From the NCBI GenBank assembly GCA_047638515.1, contig JBLIME010000157.1, forward strand, positions 1-6,442: a stretch of 6,442 nucleotides of DNA, read 5' to 3'. Both the position numbers and the translations under genes were made by a program. Each line of letters starts with the position of its first letter. The stretch's first letter is position 1. The DNA comes from CANLBN01 sp047638515. Lineage in GTDB: Bacteria; Pseudomonadota; Gammaproteobacteria; Pseudomonadales; Cellvibrionaceae. Below are positions 1 through 5,306 of the stretch, in pieces. The notes beneath the pieces were generated by a model that was not told the origin of the DNA, did not search any database, and saw only the letters and a list, made by a program, of their open reading frames with translations.

Positions 1-1186
1 ATACTTTACGATACTCCATACAAAATGCACTGCCCTCGCTCAGACATCTTTGGTGGGCCTCTAGCACTGCATCGCGATCCTCGGGATGTAGGCTGTCTTC
101 CCACTCCTTTATGTTGCCATGGAAAGCGAATGGATTATTACCGTGAAATTGTGAGAACTCGCGACCACTTAGTACCTTTCCAGTTAATACATTTTGATCC
201 GACCACACCTGTTTTGATACTGCCAGTGCCAGACGCAGGCGGCTCTCGCTAGAGGCCATTATCAACTCGGCTTGTCTTTTTTCAATCACAATACTCGCTA
301 GATTTGCCGAGCGCTCTATGACGGCAAGGTCAGCGGCTGTCGGAGAGTTAATCTGATAATGGTAGATTGCAAAAGTGCCTAACACTTTCCCTTGGGTCGA
401 ACGTATTGGCTCTGACCAACAAGCGGCTACCCCTGCTTGTTGGGCTAACTTCTTGAAGGACTCCCAATAAGGGTGTGTCTGAATATCATCTACAACGACA
501 CGTTTATTCGTGAAGGCTGCGGTTCCGCAAGAGCCGGCGCCGATGCCAATTTCTAAGCCGTTAATCGCCTCGTTATAAAAATTGGGGAGACTCGATGCCG
601 CGCCGCTGACGAGGTACCTGCCCGTGTCATCGAGTAAAAGAACACTGCATAACATGCTTGGATTTTCTTGCTCTACGGCGTGTACGATAGCTTCTAGTAT
701 GACCAGTAAGGTCTCACCACTGGTAATTAACTCCAACACATTACTGCGAGATCTCTCCCGTAGTTCAGTCTGCTTGCGTTCAGTGATATCGTAAATGACA
801 CCGACAAGAAAGTTTCTCCCCGTGGGATCTATAAATCGATTCTTGCGTGTAAGAATTGCCTTAGTGTGGACACCATCCATTAACAGTGCCTCTTCACATA
901 AAATCTCTTTACCATCGTCGAGGAGTTGGCTGTCGATCGCAAGGAACTGTTCACGCCTACTTGACAAGACTTTTTCGGACAATGTTTTGCCGATCACCTC
1001 CTCTTTAGTTAATCCAAACATATTACAAAAAGCATTATTGACCAGCAGCAGTCTGGATTCATTATCCTGAACGAATATGGGATCTCCGGTGTTGTTGAAA
1101 ACCGCGTTAAAATATAACTCGAGATCTTGATAGTTATGTTTTAACTGGCCCAGTGGGCTAGTGTCTTTGTCTTGGCTAGGCGACAT
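1..1186 (-). CDS. PAS-GAF-PAS sensor/signalling protein, 3' end outside window
   Basis: The minus-strand frame is open from the ATG at 1186 to the window edge: 395 codons without a stop. I see a first PAS domain at about residues 22-138, ending in the PAC-type motif YDITERKQ. A GAF domain follows at about 150-305, with the motif GAGSCGTAAF, then DDIQTHPYW, CWSEPI and LGTFAIYH. This GAF type is common in PAS/GAF proteins that end in a GGDEF, EAL or histidine kinase module. A second PAS starts at about residue 314 (ESRLRLAL, then DSLHPEDRDAVLEAH, PAS_3-like) and is cut by the edge. No signal peptide or membrane segment precedes the first PAS, so the visible part is probably cytoplasmic. An in-frame stop at 1211-1213 and no other upstream start support this ATG, although its Shine-Dalgarno is weak. 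It is certainly a sensory protein; ligand and output are unknown. Confidence 0.9.
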   Translation of the reverse strand, partial: MSPSQDKDTSPLGQLKHNYQDLELYFNAVFNNTGDPIFVQDNESRLLLVNNAFCNMFGLTKEEVIGKTLSEKVLSSRREQFLAIDSQLLDDGKEILCEEALLMDGVHTKAILTRKNRFIDPTGRNFLVGVIYDITERKQTELRERSRSNVLELITSGETLLVILEAIVHAVEQENPSMLCSVLLLDDTGRYLVSGAASSLPNFYNEAINGLEIGIGAGSCGTAAFTNKRVVVDDIQTHPYWESFKKLAQQAGVAACWSEPIRSTQGKVLGTFAIYHYQINSPTAADLAVIERSANLASIVIEKRQAELIMASSESRLRLALAVSKQVWSDQNVLTGKVLSGREFSQFHGNNPFAFHGNIKEWEDSLHPEDRDAVLEAHQRCLSEGSAFCMEYRKV

Positions 1187-1327
1187 CTTAAGGAGAAGCT
1201 CTATATAAAATTAATAGTATAATAAATCTGAAATTTTGCGGCTAAAAAACTATAAATTTCAGCATATAACATTTTAAATCAATCGAGAATCTTTGTCTAA
1301 GTCTAAAGAAAGATTTGTGCTGAAAAC

Positions 1328-1341
1328 CCATTAGCTAATGG
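1328..1341. repeat. Perfect 14-bp palindrome CCATTAGCTAATGG
   Basis: The 14 bases read identically on both strands. The site lies about 140 bp upstream of the PAS-GAF start and about 25 bp before the mini-ORF at 1367. A dimeric regulator could bind here, but no regulator gene is nearby, and an isolated palindrome of this size in AT-rich DNA can be chance. The CCATT/AATGG arms resemble the hairpin in the efpL leader (2573-2590). Confidence 0.3.
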
Positions 1342-1366
1342 TAATTTTTCGTGAGGTGAGATTACA

Positions 1367-1408
1367 ATGAGTATGACGTCCGGTAACTGTCACTGTATTT
1401 TTAGCTGA
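1367..1408 (+). other. 13-codon mini-ORF with strong ribosome binding site (MSMTSGNCHCIFS)
   Basis: ATG at 1367 is preceded by GAGGTGAG at 1353-1360 with a 6-base gap, a very good Shine-Dalgarno. The frame stops at a TGA after 13 residues. The start, a Gly-Asn-Cys-His-Cys near the N-terminus, recalls the beginning of GFA (glutathione-dependent formaldehyde-activating enzyme) family proteins, which often start with a GSCHCG-type metal-binding motif. No GFA sequence continues after the stop in any frame I checked. It could be the stump of a deleted gene, a small peptide, or chance. The next plus-strand gene is not in the window, so a leader-peptide role is not supported. Confidence 0.2.
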
Positions 1409-1516
1409 ATGCTTTATTTATTTGAGTCTTTATAAATCTATATAAATTATTACAAGCGTCTTATGTCGATATGAATCGGTATAAATTGATAGTGATAATA
1501 AACTAAAATACTTAAG

Positions 1517-1603
1517 CTAGAATACCTTATCTAAACGAGTAAGCTCCTCGACAATCACTAGGTTATTAGCATCGTCTAGGTTATTTCGGCAAAGCTTGAC
1601 TAA
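1517..1603 (-). pseudogene. Possible short gene remnant after the SMR gene
   Basis: A 28-codon minus-strand frame without its own start overlaps the SMR stop and ends at TAG 1517-1519. Its translation contains LDDANNLVIVEELTRLDKVF, which looks like real protein (regular hydrophobic/charged pattern, DDxNNLVIVEE). It vaguely recalls the C-terminal part of ABM/Dabb-type small alpha+beta-barrel proteins. No homology search was possible and the length is too short for certainty. Chance coding-like sequence is the main alternative. Confidence 0.15.
1558..1585. repeat. Direct repeat CTAGGTTATT x2, 18-bp period
   Basis: CTAGGTTATT occurs at 1558-1567 and again at 1576-1585, just downstream of the SMR stop codon. 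Because the period is six codons, the possible remnant reads NNL twice in the same frame. It may be a small internal duplication. No function is apparent. Confidence 0.4.
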
Positions 1604-1929
1604 TGTGCAAGCGATGTAGAAAAGATATTAATGATAAGCACACCGGCTACAATTAAGCTCATGCCAACAACCGCTGCAATATCTAATTTTTGCTGATAAA
1701 AAAAGTATCCGACAATAGTAATCAGCACAACCCCTAGACCCGCCCAAATAGCATAGGCAATGCCAATAGGGATTGTTTTTAAAACAATAGACAAGCAGTA
1801 AAAAGCAATACCGTAGCCGAGGACAACGACAATGCTCGCCCAAGGCCTAGTAAAGCCTTGTGAAGATTTTAAGGCACTAGTCGCAATAACTTCTGCGATG
1901 ATGGCTATGCTTAAATACAAATAGCTCAT
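1600..1929 (-). CDS. SMR-family multidrug efflux pump (EmrE/QacE type)
   Basis: This 109-residue protein has the size and four-helix pattern of the small multidrug resistance family, which exchanges protons for lipophilic cations such as quaternary ammonium compounds as an antiparallel inner-membrane dimer. It can be aligned with E. coli EmrE by eye with an offset of one residue. The essential TM1 glutamate is E13 (AEVIATSALK). The substrate-pocket aromatics are Y3, Y39, Y59 and W62 (GIAYAIWAGLG). The TM4 dimerisation segment GMSLIVAGVLIIN is conserved and the chain ends in His as EmrE does. Conservation of the EmrE-type residues favours a Qac-type drug exporter over the SugE/Gdx guanidinium branch. 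The start ATG has a weak AGAG upstream. The gene follows efpL by 49 bases in the same direction with no clear terminator between them, so read-through from the efpL promoter is likely. Confidence 0.95.
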   Translation of the reverse strand: MSYLYLSIAIIAEVIATSALKSSQGFTRPWASIVVVLGYGIAFYCLSIVLKTIPIGIAYAIWAGLGVVLITIVGYFFYQQKLDIAAVVGMSLIVAGVLIINIFSTSLAH

Positions 1930-1978
1930 GGCGTCGTCTCTTAATTAGCGCTATGTTTCATACCGCCAAGGTATCCCG

Positions 1979-2545
1979 TTAGGCCCTACTGACAAACTTG
2001 CGCTCTTCGATATTAATTTTTATCCTATCGCCAGTAGATATATGTTCTGGCACTTGTACGGTGACGCCTGTCGACAAGAGCGCAGGTTTAGTTCGAGAAG
2101 TCGCTGAGCCACCTTTAATCGATGGGTCAGTTTCTGTCACCTCCAGCTCTACTGAGCTCGGCATATCGAGCGCCACGGGAAGATCATTGACGATAACAAC
2201 CTGAATACCTTCTATGGCTTCGTTAATAAATAATAGTTCGTCGGCAATAGACTCTCGACGCAGGGTATAAAGCGTATAATCTTCTGTGTTCATAAACACA
2301 AATTCATCACCGTCCTCGTAAGAAAACATCACCGGCCGACGAACCAAATCCGCAAAGTTAAGCATGTCCGAGTCTTTAAAGGTCTCGTCAATTTTACTCC
2401 CCGTCACCACATCATACATGCGCATACGATAAATGCTGCCACCGGCGCGCCCCTGCGGCACAGAGCGCTCAATATCTCTTACAATGTAGGTGTTACCGTT
2501 ATAATCTACGGCGGTATTTTTTTTTATGTCACTAGCTTTGGGCAT
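1979..2545 (-). CDS. efpL: Elongation factor P-like protein EfpL (YeiP)
   Basis: The 188-residue product aligns along its full length with E. coli YeiP/EfpL: start MPKASDIKKN, middle FSYEDGDEFVFMNTEDYTLYT, and C-terminal block IKGGSATSRTKPALLSTG then VQVPEHISTGDRIKINIEERKF. It has the three EF-P domains: an N-terminal KOW-like domain (about 1-65), a central OB fold (about 70-130) and a C-terminal OB fold (about 133-188). EF-P family proteins bind the ribosome next to the P-site tRNA and relieve stalling at proline-rich motifs. The loop-tip residue is R33 (PQGRAGG), an arginine as in E. coli EfpL, rather than the modifiable lysine or arginine of canonical EF-P, so no EpmA-type modification is expected. 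The start is supported by AGGA 8 bases upstream. Codons 7-10 contain a run of nine A. The SMR gene follows in the same direction. Confidence 0.96.
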   Translation of the reverse strand: MPKASDIKKNTAVDYNGNTYIVRDIERSVPQGRAGGSIYRMRMYDVVTGSKIDETFKDSDMLNFADLVRRPVMFSYEDGDEFVFMNTEDYTLYTLRRESIADELLFINEAIEGIQVVIVNDLPVALDMPSSVELEVTETDPSIKGGSATSRTKPALLSTGVTVQVPEHISTGDRIKINIEERKFVSRA

Positions 2546-2572
2546 CGGTCTCGTCCTAAAATTTATGTGGGG

Positions 2573-2590
2573 CCATTTTATTACAAATGG
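2573..2590 (-). repeat. Inverted repeat in efpL leader (CCATTT/AAATGG)
   Basis: Perfect 6-bp arms at 2573-2578 and 2585-2590 are separated by 6 bases. The repeat lies 27-45 bases upstream of the efpL ATG and, if the promoter at 2612-2639 is right, inside the mRNA leader. It does not cover the Shine-Dalgarno. It could be a weak RNA hairpin or an operator. Confidence 0.35.
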
Positions 2591-2607
2591 TGAGATTAAA
2601 ATTATCT

Positions 2608-2639
2608 GATTACTATTTGGTAAATAGTAATCGAGTCAA
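2608..2639 (-). promoter_or_regulatory. Candidate efpL promoter with embedded 25-bp palindrome
   Basis: On the minus strand TTGACT (2634-2639) is a good -35. With a 16-bp spacer it faces AATAGT (2612-2617, four of six -10 matches). Directly downstream of the -35 lies a perfect inverted repeat with 11-bp arms GATTACTATTT (2608-2618) and AAATAGTAATC (2622-2632) around a 3-base centre. It fills the spacer and covers the -10, the classic position for a repressor operator. The palindrome is followed by AGATAATTTT rather than a T run, so it is not a terminator. The regulator is unknown. Confidence 0.45.
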
Positions 2640-2832
2640 CAACTAGTGTGAAGACGGCGATATAGGTTGTTACGTCTAAACACTTATAAAGTAAATAAGG
2701 TAGTCTTATTTAACAAGCACACAGCCAATGGTGCGTTACTAAAGTTCGCTAACCATAAAAAATGACTATCTATAAGCTGCTGGATACGGATTAACTCTCG
2801 CCACTAACAGCCAAAGCTTGCTTATTTTATTA

Positions 2833-2861
2833 AGAGTCTGCAGTTTAACTCTGATTTTTTT
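2833..2861 (+). terminator. Weak candidate terminator at the antiporter 3' side
   Basis: AGAGT (2833-2837) and ACTCT (2848-2852) form a 5-bp stem with a 10-base loop. On the plus strand a run of seven T follows at 2855-2861. No plus-strand gene feeds into it. On the minus strand, which would serve the antiporter gene ending at 2879, the stem is followed by TAATAAAATAAG, a poor U tract. The stem is short, so the call is tentative. Confidence 0.2.
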
Positions 2862-2878
2862 GGAAATTGAAACTAAAG

Positions 2879-4468
2879 TTAACTAGTCTTAATCTTAGTT
2901 TCACTATTATCAATTAATTGCAGGCTCTCCTCGGCAAAACCAACACCCACCTCTGTATAAAAGTTGAAAACTGTGTCGACACCCGCTTCAAGTAGACGCT
3001 GCCTGTCATCTTCATAGCGAGCAATAGAAGATAGTTGACCTTTAAAACCAAAGCGAGTCAATAGATCGTGGATTTCTAAGGTGTCGTCTACAGAGGGAAG
3101 TGCAATTAAGATCAGTTCGACGGAGGAAAGGTCGAGGTTTTCCCAAAGATCGGCATCTTCGCCGTCGCCCAACATTACCTGCATGCCTCGCGCTTGAAGT
3201 TTTACGATACGCTCTGGATCTGCTTCCATGCCCCATACTTGATCAGATAATTGCTTAGTGAGTGCAATGTAGGCGCCTTTACCTACTCGACCCATACCTA
3301 AAACAATTACCTTTGCGTTACTTGGCATAATATACACGTCTTCCATAAGACGTTGGGGGCGTTCAAAATATCGTAGCCTATGCGCGTTATTTGCATAGTG
3401 ATTATGCGAGAAGCGATACATTGCACTGGTAAAGACAAACGAAAGCGCCGCCGCAACCGCCAAAATAACGAGCCAGTCATCTTGAAGCCAGCCCGCATTG
3501 ACACAAACTGCAACCACAATTAAGCCAAATTCACTGTAGTTATTAAGTACCATCCCCGATAAAAATGCAGTCCGCGCGCGTAGCTTAAGGCGCGTAAAGA
3601 TTGCAAAAAATAATGACATTTTAAGAATCAAAAAGACACAAAGAATACTACCGGCGAGCAAAATACTGAAATCAGGCAGCCTGGTAAAACCAATTAACAA
3701 AAAGAAACCAATAAGAAACAAATCTTTAAAACTCAGTAGAGCCTTAGTCAACTCGGTTGATTTGGTATGACTACTCAACATCATGCCAATGATAAGCGCA
3801 CCTAGATCGCCCTTCACCCCCACATATTCAAATAACTCATAAGCACCAAAGGCTAAAAAGAAACCGGTTAATGGCAGTAATTCAGCGTGACCTGACTTAT
3901 CAAGTAGTTTGTCAATAACTAGCCTCAAGGGAATTAAAGCAAGTAGACCAAAAGCAAAGATCGACGGCACTTTACCGCTGGTAACCACTAAAAAACCAAC
4001 GGCTATAATGTCTTGTAGTACTAATATAGCTAGGGCGATTTTGCCATGGCGTGTGCGTAGCTCACCATTTTCTTCGAGTACTTTGACGACACAAACTGTA
4101 CTACTAAAACTTAAGCCAAAGGCGAGTAATAACACCCCACTTGAACTTAGATCTACGAAATAGGGAACGGCAACAAACTTTAAAACAAATAATAAAGCCG
4201 CGACCAAAAGAACCCATATAGAGGTGATGGATAAGGTGCTGACATAAACTTCTGGCTTCAATAATGTCCCTACATTTAATTTTAAGCCAATAGTAAAAAG
4301 CATCAGAGTAATGCCGATATTCGCTAAGGTCTCTAAACTAGCACTGGGTTCCACGCCGAGGGCATTGAGTAGAAAGCCGGCAATAAGATAGCCTACCAGG
4401 GGTGGCAGTTGAATTAGCTTTACCCCTAACCCACAAAAAAAAGCGAAAAATATCCAAATAAATTCCAT
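2879..4468 (-). CDS. CPA2-family cation:proton antiporter with TrkA-N domain (Kef-type)
   Basis: The 529-residue protein has a membrane region of about 12 helices (about 2-350) followed by a cytosolic TrkA-N/RCK domain (about 384-515). This is the layout of KefB/KefC-type potassium efflux antiporters, which exchange K+ or Na+ for H+ at the inner membrane. Family marks are PPLVGYLIAGFLL near the start, the unwound-helix segment LSFSSTVCVVKVLEE (119-133), the transport-site pair Q152-D153 in LVLQDIIAV, GALIIGMML (223-231) and SEFGLIVVAV (312-321). The C-terminal domain has the Rossmann nucleotide loop GMGRVG (391-396), an acidic residue after strand 2 (GMEAD), and GDGEDADLWE (434-443). It is shorter than KefC (about 620 residues) and has no obvious TrkA-C domain or neighbouring KefF/KefG gene, so glutathione gating as in E. 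coli is not expected. The ATG is supported by AAGG a few bases upstream. The ion specificity is not readable from sequence. Confidence 0.92.
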   Translation of the reverse strand: MEFIWIFFAFFCGLGVKLIQLPPLVGYLIAGFLLNALGVEPSASLETLANIGITLMLFTIGLKLNVGTLLKPEVYVSTLSITSIWVLLVAALLFVLKFVAVPYFVDLSSSGVLLLAFGLSFSSTVCVVKVLEENGELRTRHGKIALAILVLQDIIAVGFLVVTSGKVPSIFAFGLLALIPLRLVIDKLLDKSGHAELLPLTGFFLAFGAYELFEYVGVKGDLGALIIGMMLSSHTKSTELTKALLSFKDLFLIGFFLLIGFTRLPDFSILLAGSILCVFLILKMSLFFAIFTRLKLRARTAFLSGMVLNNYSEFGLIVVAVCVNAGWLQDDWLVILAVAAALSFVFTSAMYRFSHNHYANNAHRLRYFERPQRLMEDVYIMPSNAKVIVLGMGRVGKGAYIALTKQLSDQVWGMEADPERIVKLQARGMQVMLGDGEDADLWENLDLSSVELILIALPSVDDTLEIHDLLTRFGFKGQLSSIARYEDDRQRLLEAGVDTVFNFYTEVGVGFAEESLQLIDNSETKIKTS

Positions 4469-4534
4469 ACTAGCCTTACAGTAACCGTGTTTATGTTGAG
4501 GTGAAAGTAAAAATGAAGATTCACAAATAAGTAA

Positions 4535-4584
4535 GAAAGAATCTTCTAATAATAAATGATTCTTTCACTATAACCCAGTGTCAA
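4535..4584 (-). promoter_or_regulatory. Candidate antiporter promoter with 9-bp inverted repeat
   Basis: On the minus strand a perfect TTGACA -35 (4579-4584) is followed after 17 bp by AATCAT (4556-4561, four of six -10 matches). GAAAGAATC (4535-4543) and GATTCTTTC (4558-4566) form a perfect 9-bp inverted repeat with a 14-base spacer. It overlaps the putative -10 and the expected transcription start, as a repressor site would. A smaller repeat, GTGAA/TTCAC (4501-4505 with 4520-4524), lies between it and the start codon. The distance to the ATG implies a leader of roughly 80 bases. Confidence 0.4.
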
Positions 4585-4624
4585 TATTGTCCCACCCTAC
4601 TTCCCCTACTCGTGCTTTGGGTGG

Positions 4625-5121
4625 CTATGGACAATAGCGCTTATACGTTAAATAGCGCTCCCTGACACTAGGATGAGTGATACTGGGCTTATTGGCGACG
4701 ATAGGCTCGCGCTGCAGTGGCTTTTTCAAACGATAAACATGGTTACGTGAATGATGTATTTTGGCCCGTGGGCGCGTCGACAAGTTGCTTTTAATGTGAG
4801 TTTCGAGGTGTCATTGCGCCTTGGTTGCCTCGTTTAGCATCCACTCTAACGATACATTAGACGACTTTAGAGGCATGGCTGTGGTCACTGTTAAATTTTT
4901 TAGCGCTCAATCCGTTAGGATGATTTTTAGCGAGCGGACTTTTATCAATTTTCGATGCTTACGCAATAAGTCCGGGCATCTACGCGTTTTAAAATACCAC
5001 AATTAATAATTAAGCCGCTGAGCGCACGCGCAAGCTTTAATACCGTCGTCGAAAAATCTTGCGTGATGCCCTGCTCTGATCTGTTCCATGTACCATCAGC
5101 ACAGATAACTATATTTACCAT
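4625..5121 (-). pseudogene. DUF2235 / Tle1-like alpha/beta-hydrolase, decayed by deletions and frameshifts
   Basis: ATG at 5121, with a strong AAGGAGAG ribosome site, opens a 58-codon frame starting VNIVICADGTWNRSE and then STTVLKLARA, the N-terminus of DUF2235 (PF09994) proteins. It runs straight into LSGLIINCGILKR, which in intact proteins lies about 80-100 residues later, after the GFSRGAYTAR nucleophile region: an in-frame deletion. The frame dies at TGA 4945-4947. A second frame continues the family order (IDKSPLAKNHPNG, AKKF) to TAA 4857-4859. A third frame carries SNVSLEWMLNEATKA, an in-frame TGA at 4811-4813, then IHHSRNHVYRL and HPSVRERYL, the usual C-terminus, ending at 4625. The segments with GVWDTVG and GVHSDVGGGY are missing. 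Only 497 bases remain of a gene normally near 1.1 kb, and the catalytic serine is lost. Intact relatives are uncharacterised hydrolases or type VI secretion phospholipases. Family assignment is from remembered motifs, not a search. Confidence 0.85.
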
Positions 5122-5161
5122 CAATTACTCTCCTTAGTTATTAACAAGCACATTATTCACC

Positions 5162-5183
5162 TTGGTAATAAATTGGTAATAAA
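5162..5183. repeat. Perfect tandem duplication of 11 bp (TTGGTAATAAA)
   Basis: Two adjacent identical copies occupy 5162-5172 and 5173-5183, about 40-60 bases upstream of the DUF2235 remnant start. The right-hand copy overlaps the putative -10 box of that gene, so the duplication created a second -10-like hexamer 11 bp away. It is a replication-slippage product or a pair of binding sites. Confidence 0.6.
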
Positions 5184-5206
5184 ACTGCAATCCCTTCGCT
5201 TGTCAA
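5178..5206 (-). promoter_or_regulatory. Candidate promoter of the decayed DUF2235 gene
   Basis: A perfect TTGACA -35 (5201-5206, minus strand) is followed after exactly 17 bp by TTTATT (5178-5183, four of six matches to TATAAT). The leader to the ATG at 5121 would be about 50 bases. The promoter appears intact although the gene it served is broken, so the remnant is probably still transcribed. Confidence 0.45.
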
Positions 5207-5237
5207 TTAATCGAACGACCTGTTGCGGTTTTACTCG

Positions 5238-5254
5238 CTTATCGTCGAGATAAG
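5238..5254 (-). repeat. Hairpin CTTATC/GATAAG downstream of the dioxygenase gene
   Basis: Perfect 6-bp arms at 5238-5243 and 5249-5254 flank a 5-base loop, about 55-70 bases after the dioxygenase stop codon. No T run follows on either strand, so it is not a textbook intrinsic terminator. It may protect the dioxygenase mRNA 3' end. Confidence 0.35.
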
Positions 5255-5306
5255 AGCAGCGGTTATCAGTAGCATAGAGCCATACGGTCAAGCTAACCTT
5301 CAAAAC

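Larger units (their letters stand above)
1187..1599. other. AT-rich intergenic region between SMR gene and PAS-GAF gene
   Basis: This 413-base spacer has no full-length gene on either strand. It should contain the promoter of the leftward PAS-GAF gene; a TATACT hexamer on the minus strand about 35 bases before that start is a possible -10, but I see no good -35 partner. It also holds a 14-bp palindrome (1328-1341), an inverted repeat AATCTTT/AAAGATT (1288-1294 with 1309-1315), several TATAAAT-rich stretches (about 1430-1490), a 13-codon plus-strand mini-ORF (1367-1408), and a possible gene remnant next to the SMR stop (1517-1603). Confidence 0.7.
2546..2878. other. Intergenic region between antiporter gene and efpL
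   Basis: This 333-base spacer carries no credible gene on either strand. The part next to efpL holds its likely promoter with a long palindrome (2608-2639) and a leader hairpin (2573-2590). The part next to the antiporter stop contains a weak hairpin followed by a T run on the plus strand (2833-2861). Between about 2640 and 2830 I see nothing recognisable. Confidence 0.7.

Noticed and set aside
25..1070. Plus-strand open frames of 70-91 codons (25-252, 582-794, 795-1070)
   Set aside because: All are antisense to the PAS-GAF-PAS reading frame, which has clear domain motifs. They are composition-driven shadows.
1960..1974. ATACC/GGTAT hairpin between efpL and the SMR gene as a terminator
   Set aside because: The stem is only 5 bp and is followed by GAAAC on the minus strand, with no T run.
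3909..4163. 84-codon plus-strand open frame inside the antiporter gene
   Set aside because: It is antisense to conserved CPA2 membrane segments, with no ribosome site or family resemblance.
4821..5006. 61-codon plus-strand open frame
   Set aside because: It starts at TTG without a ribosome site and lies exactly antisense to the recognisable DUF2235 remnant, so it is a shadow.
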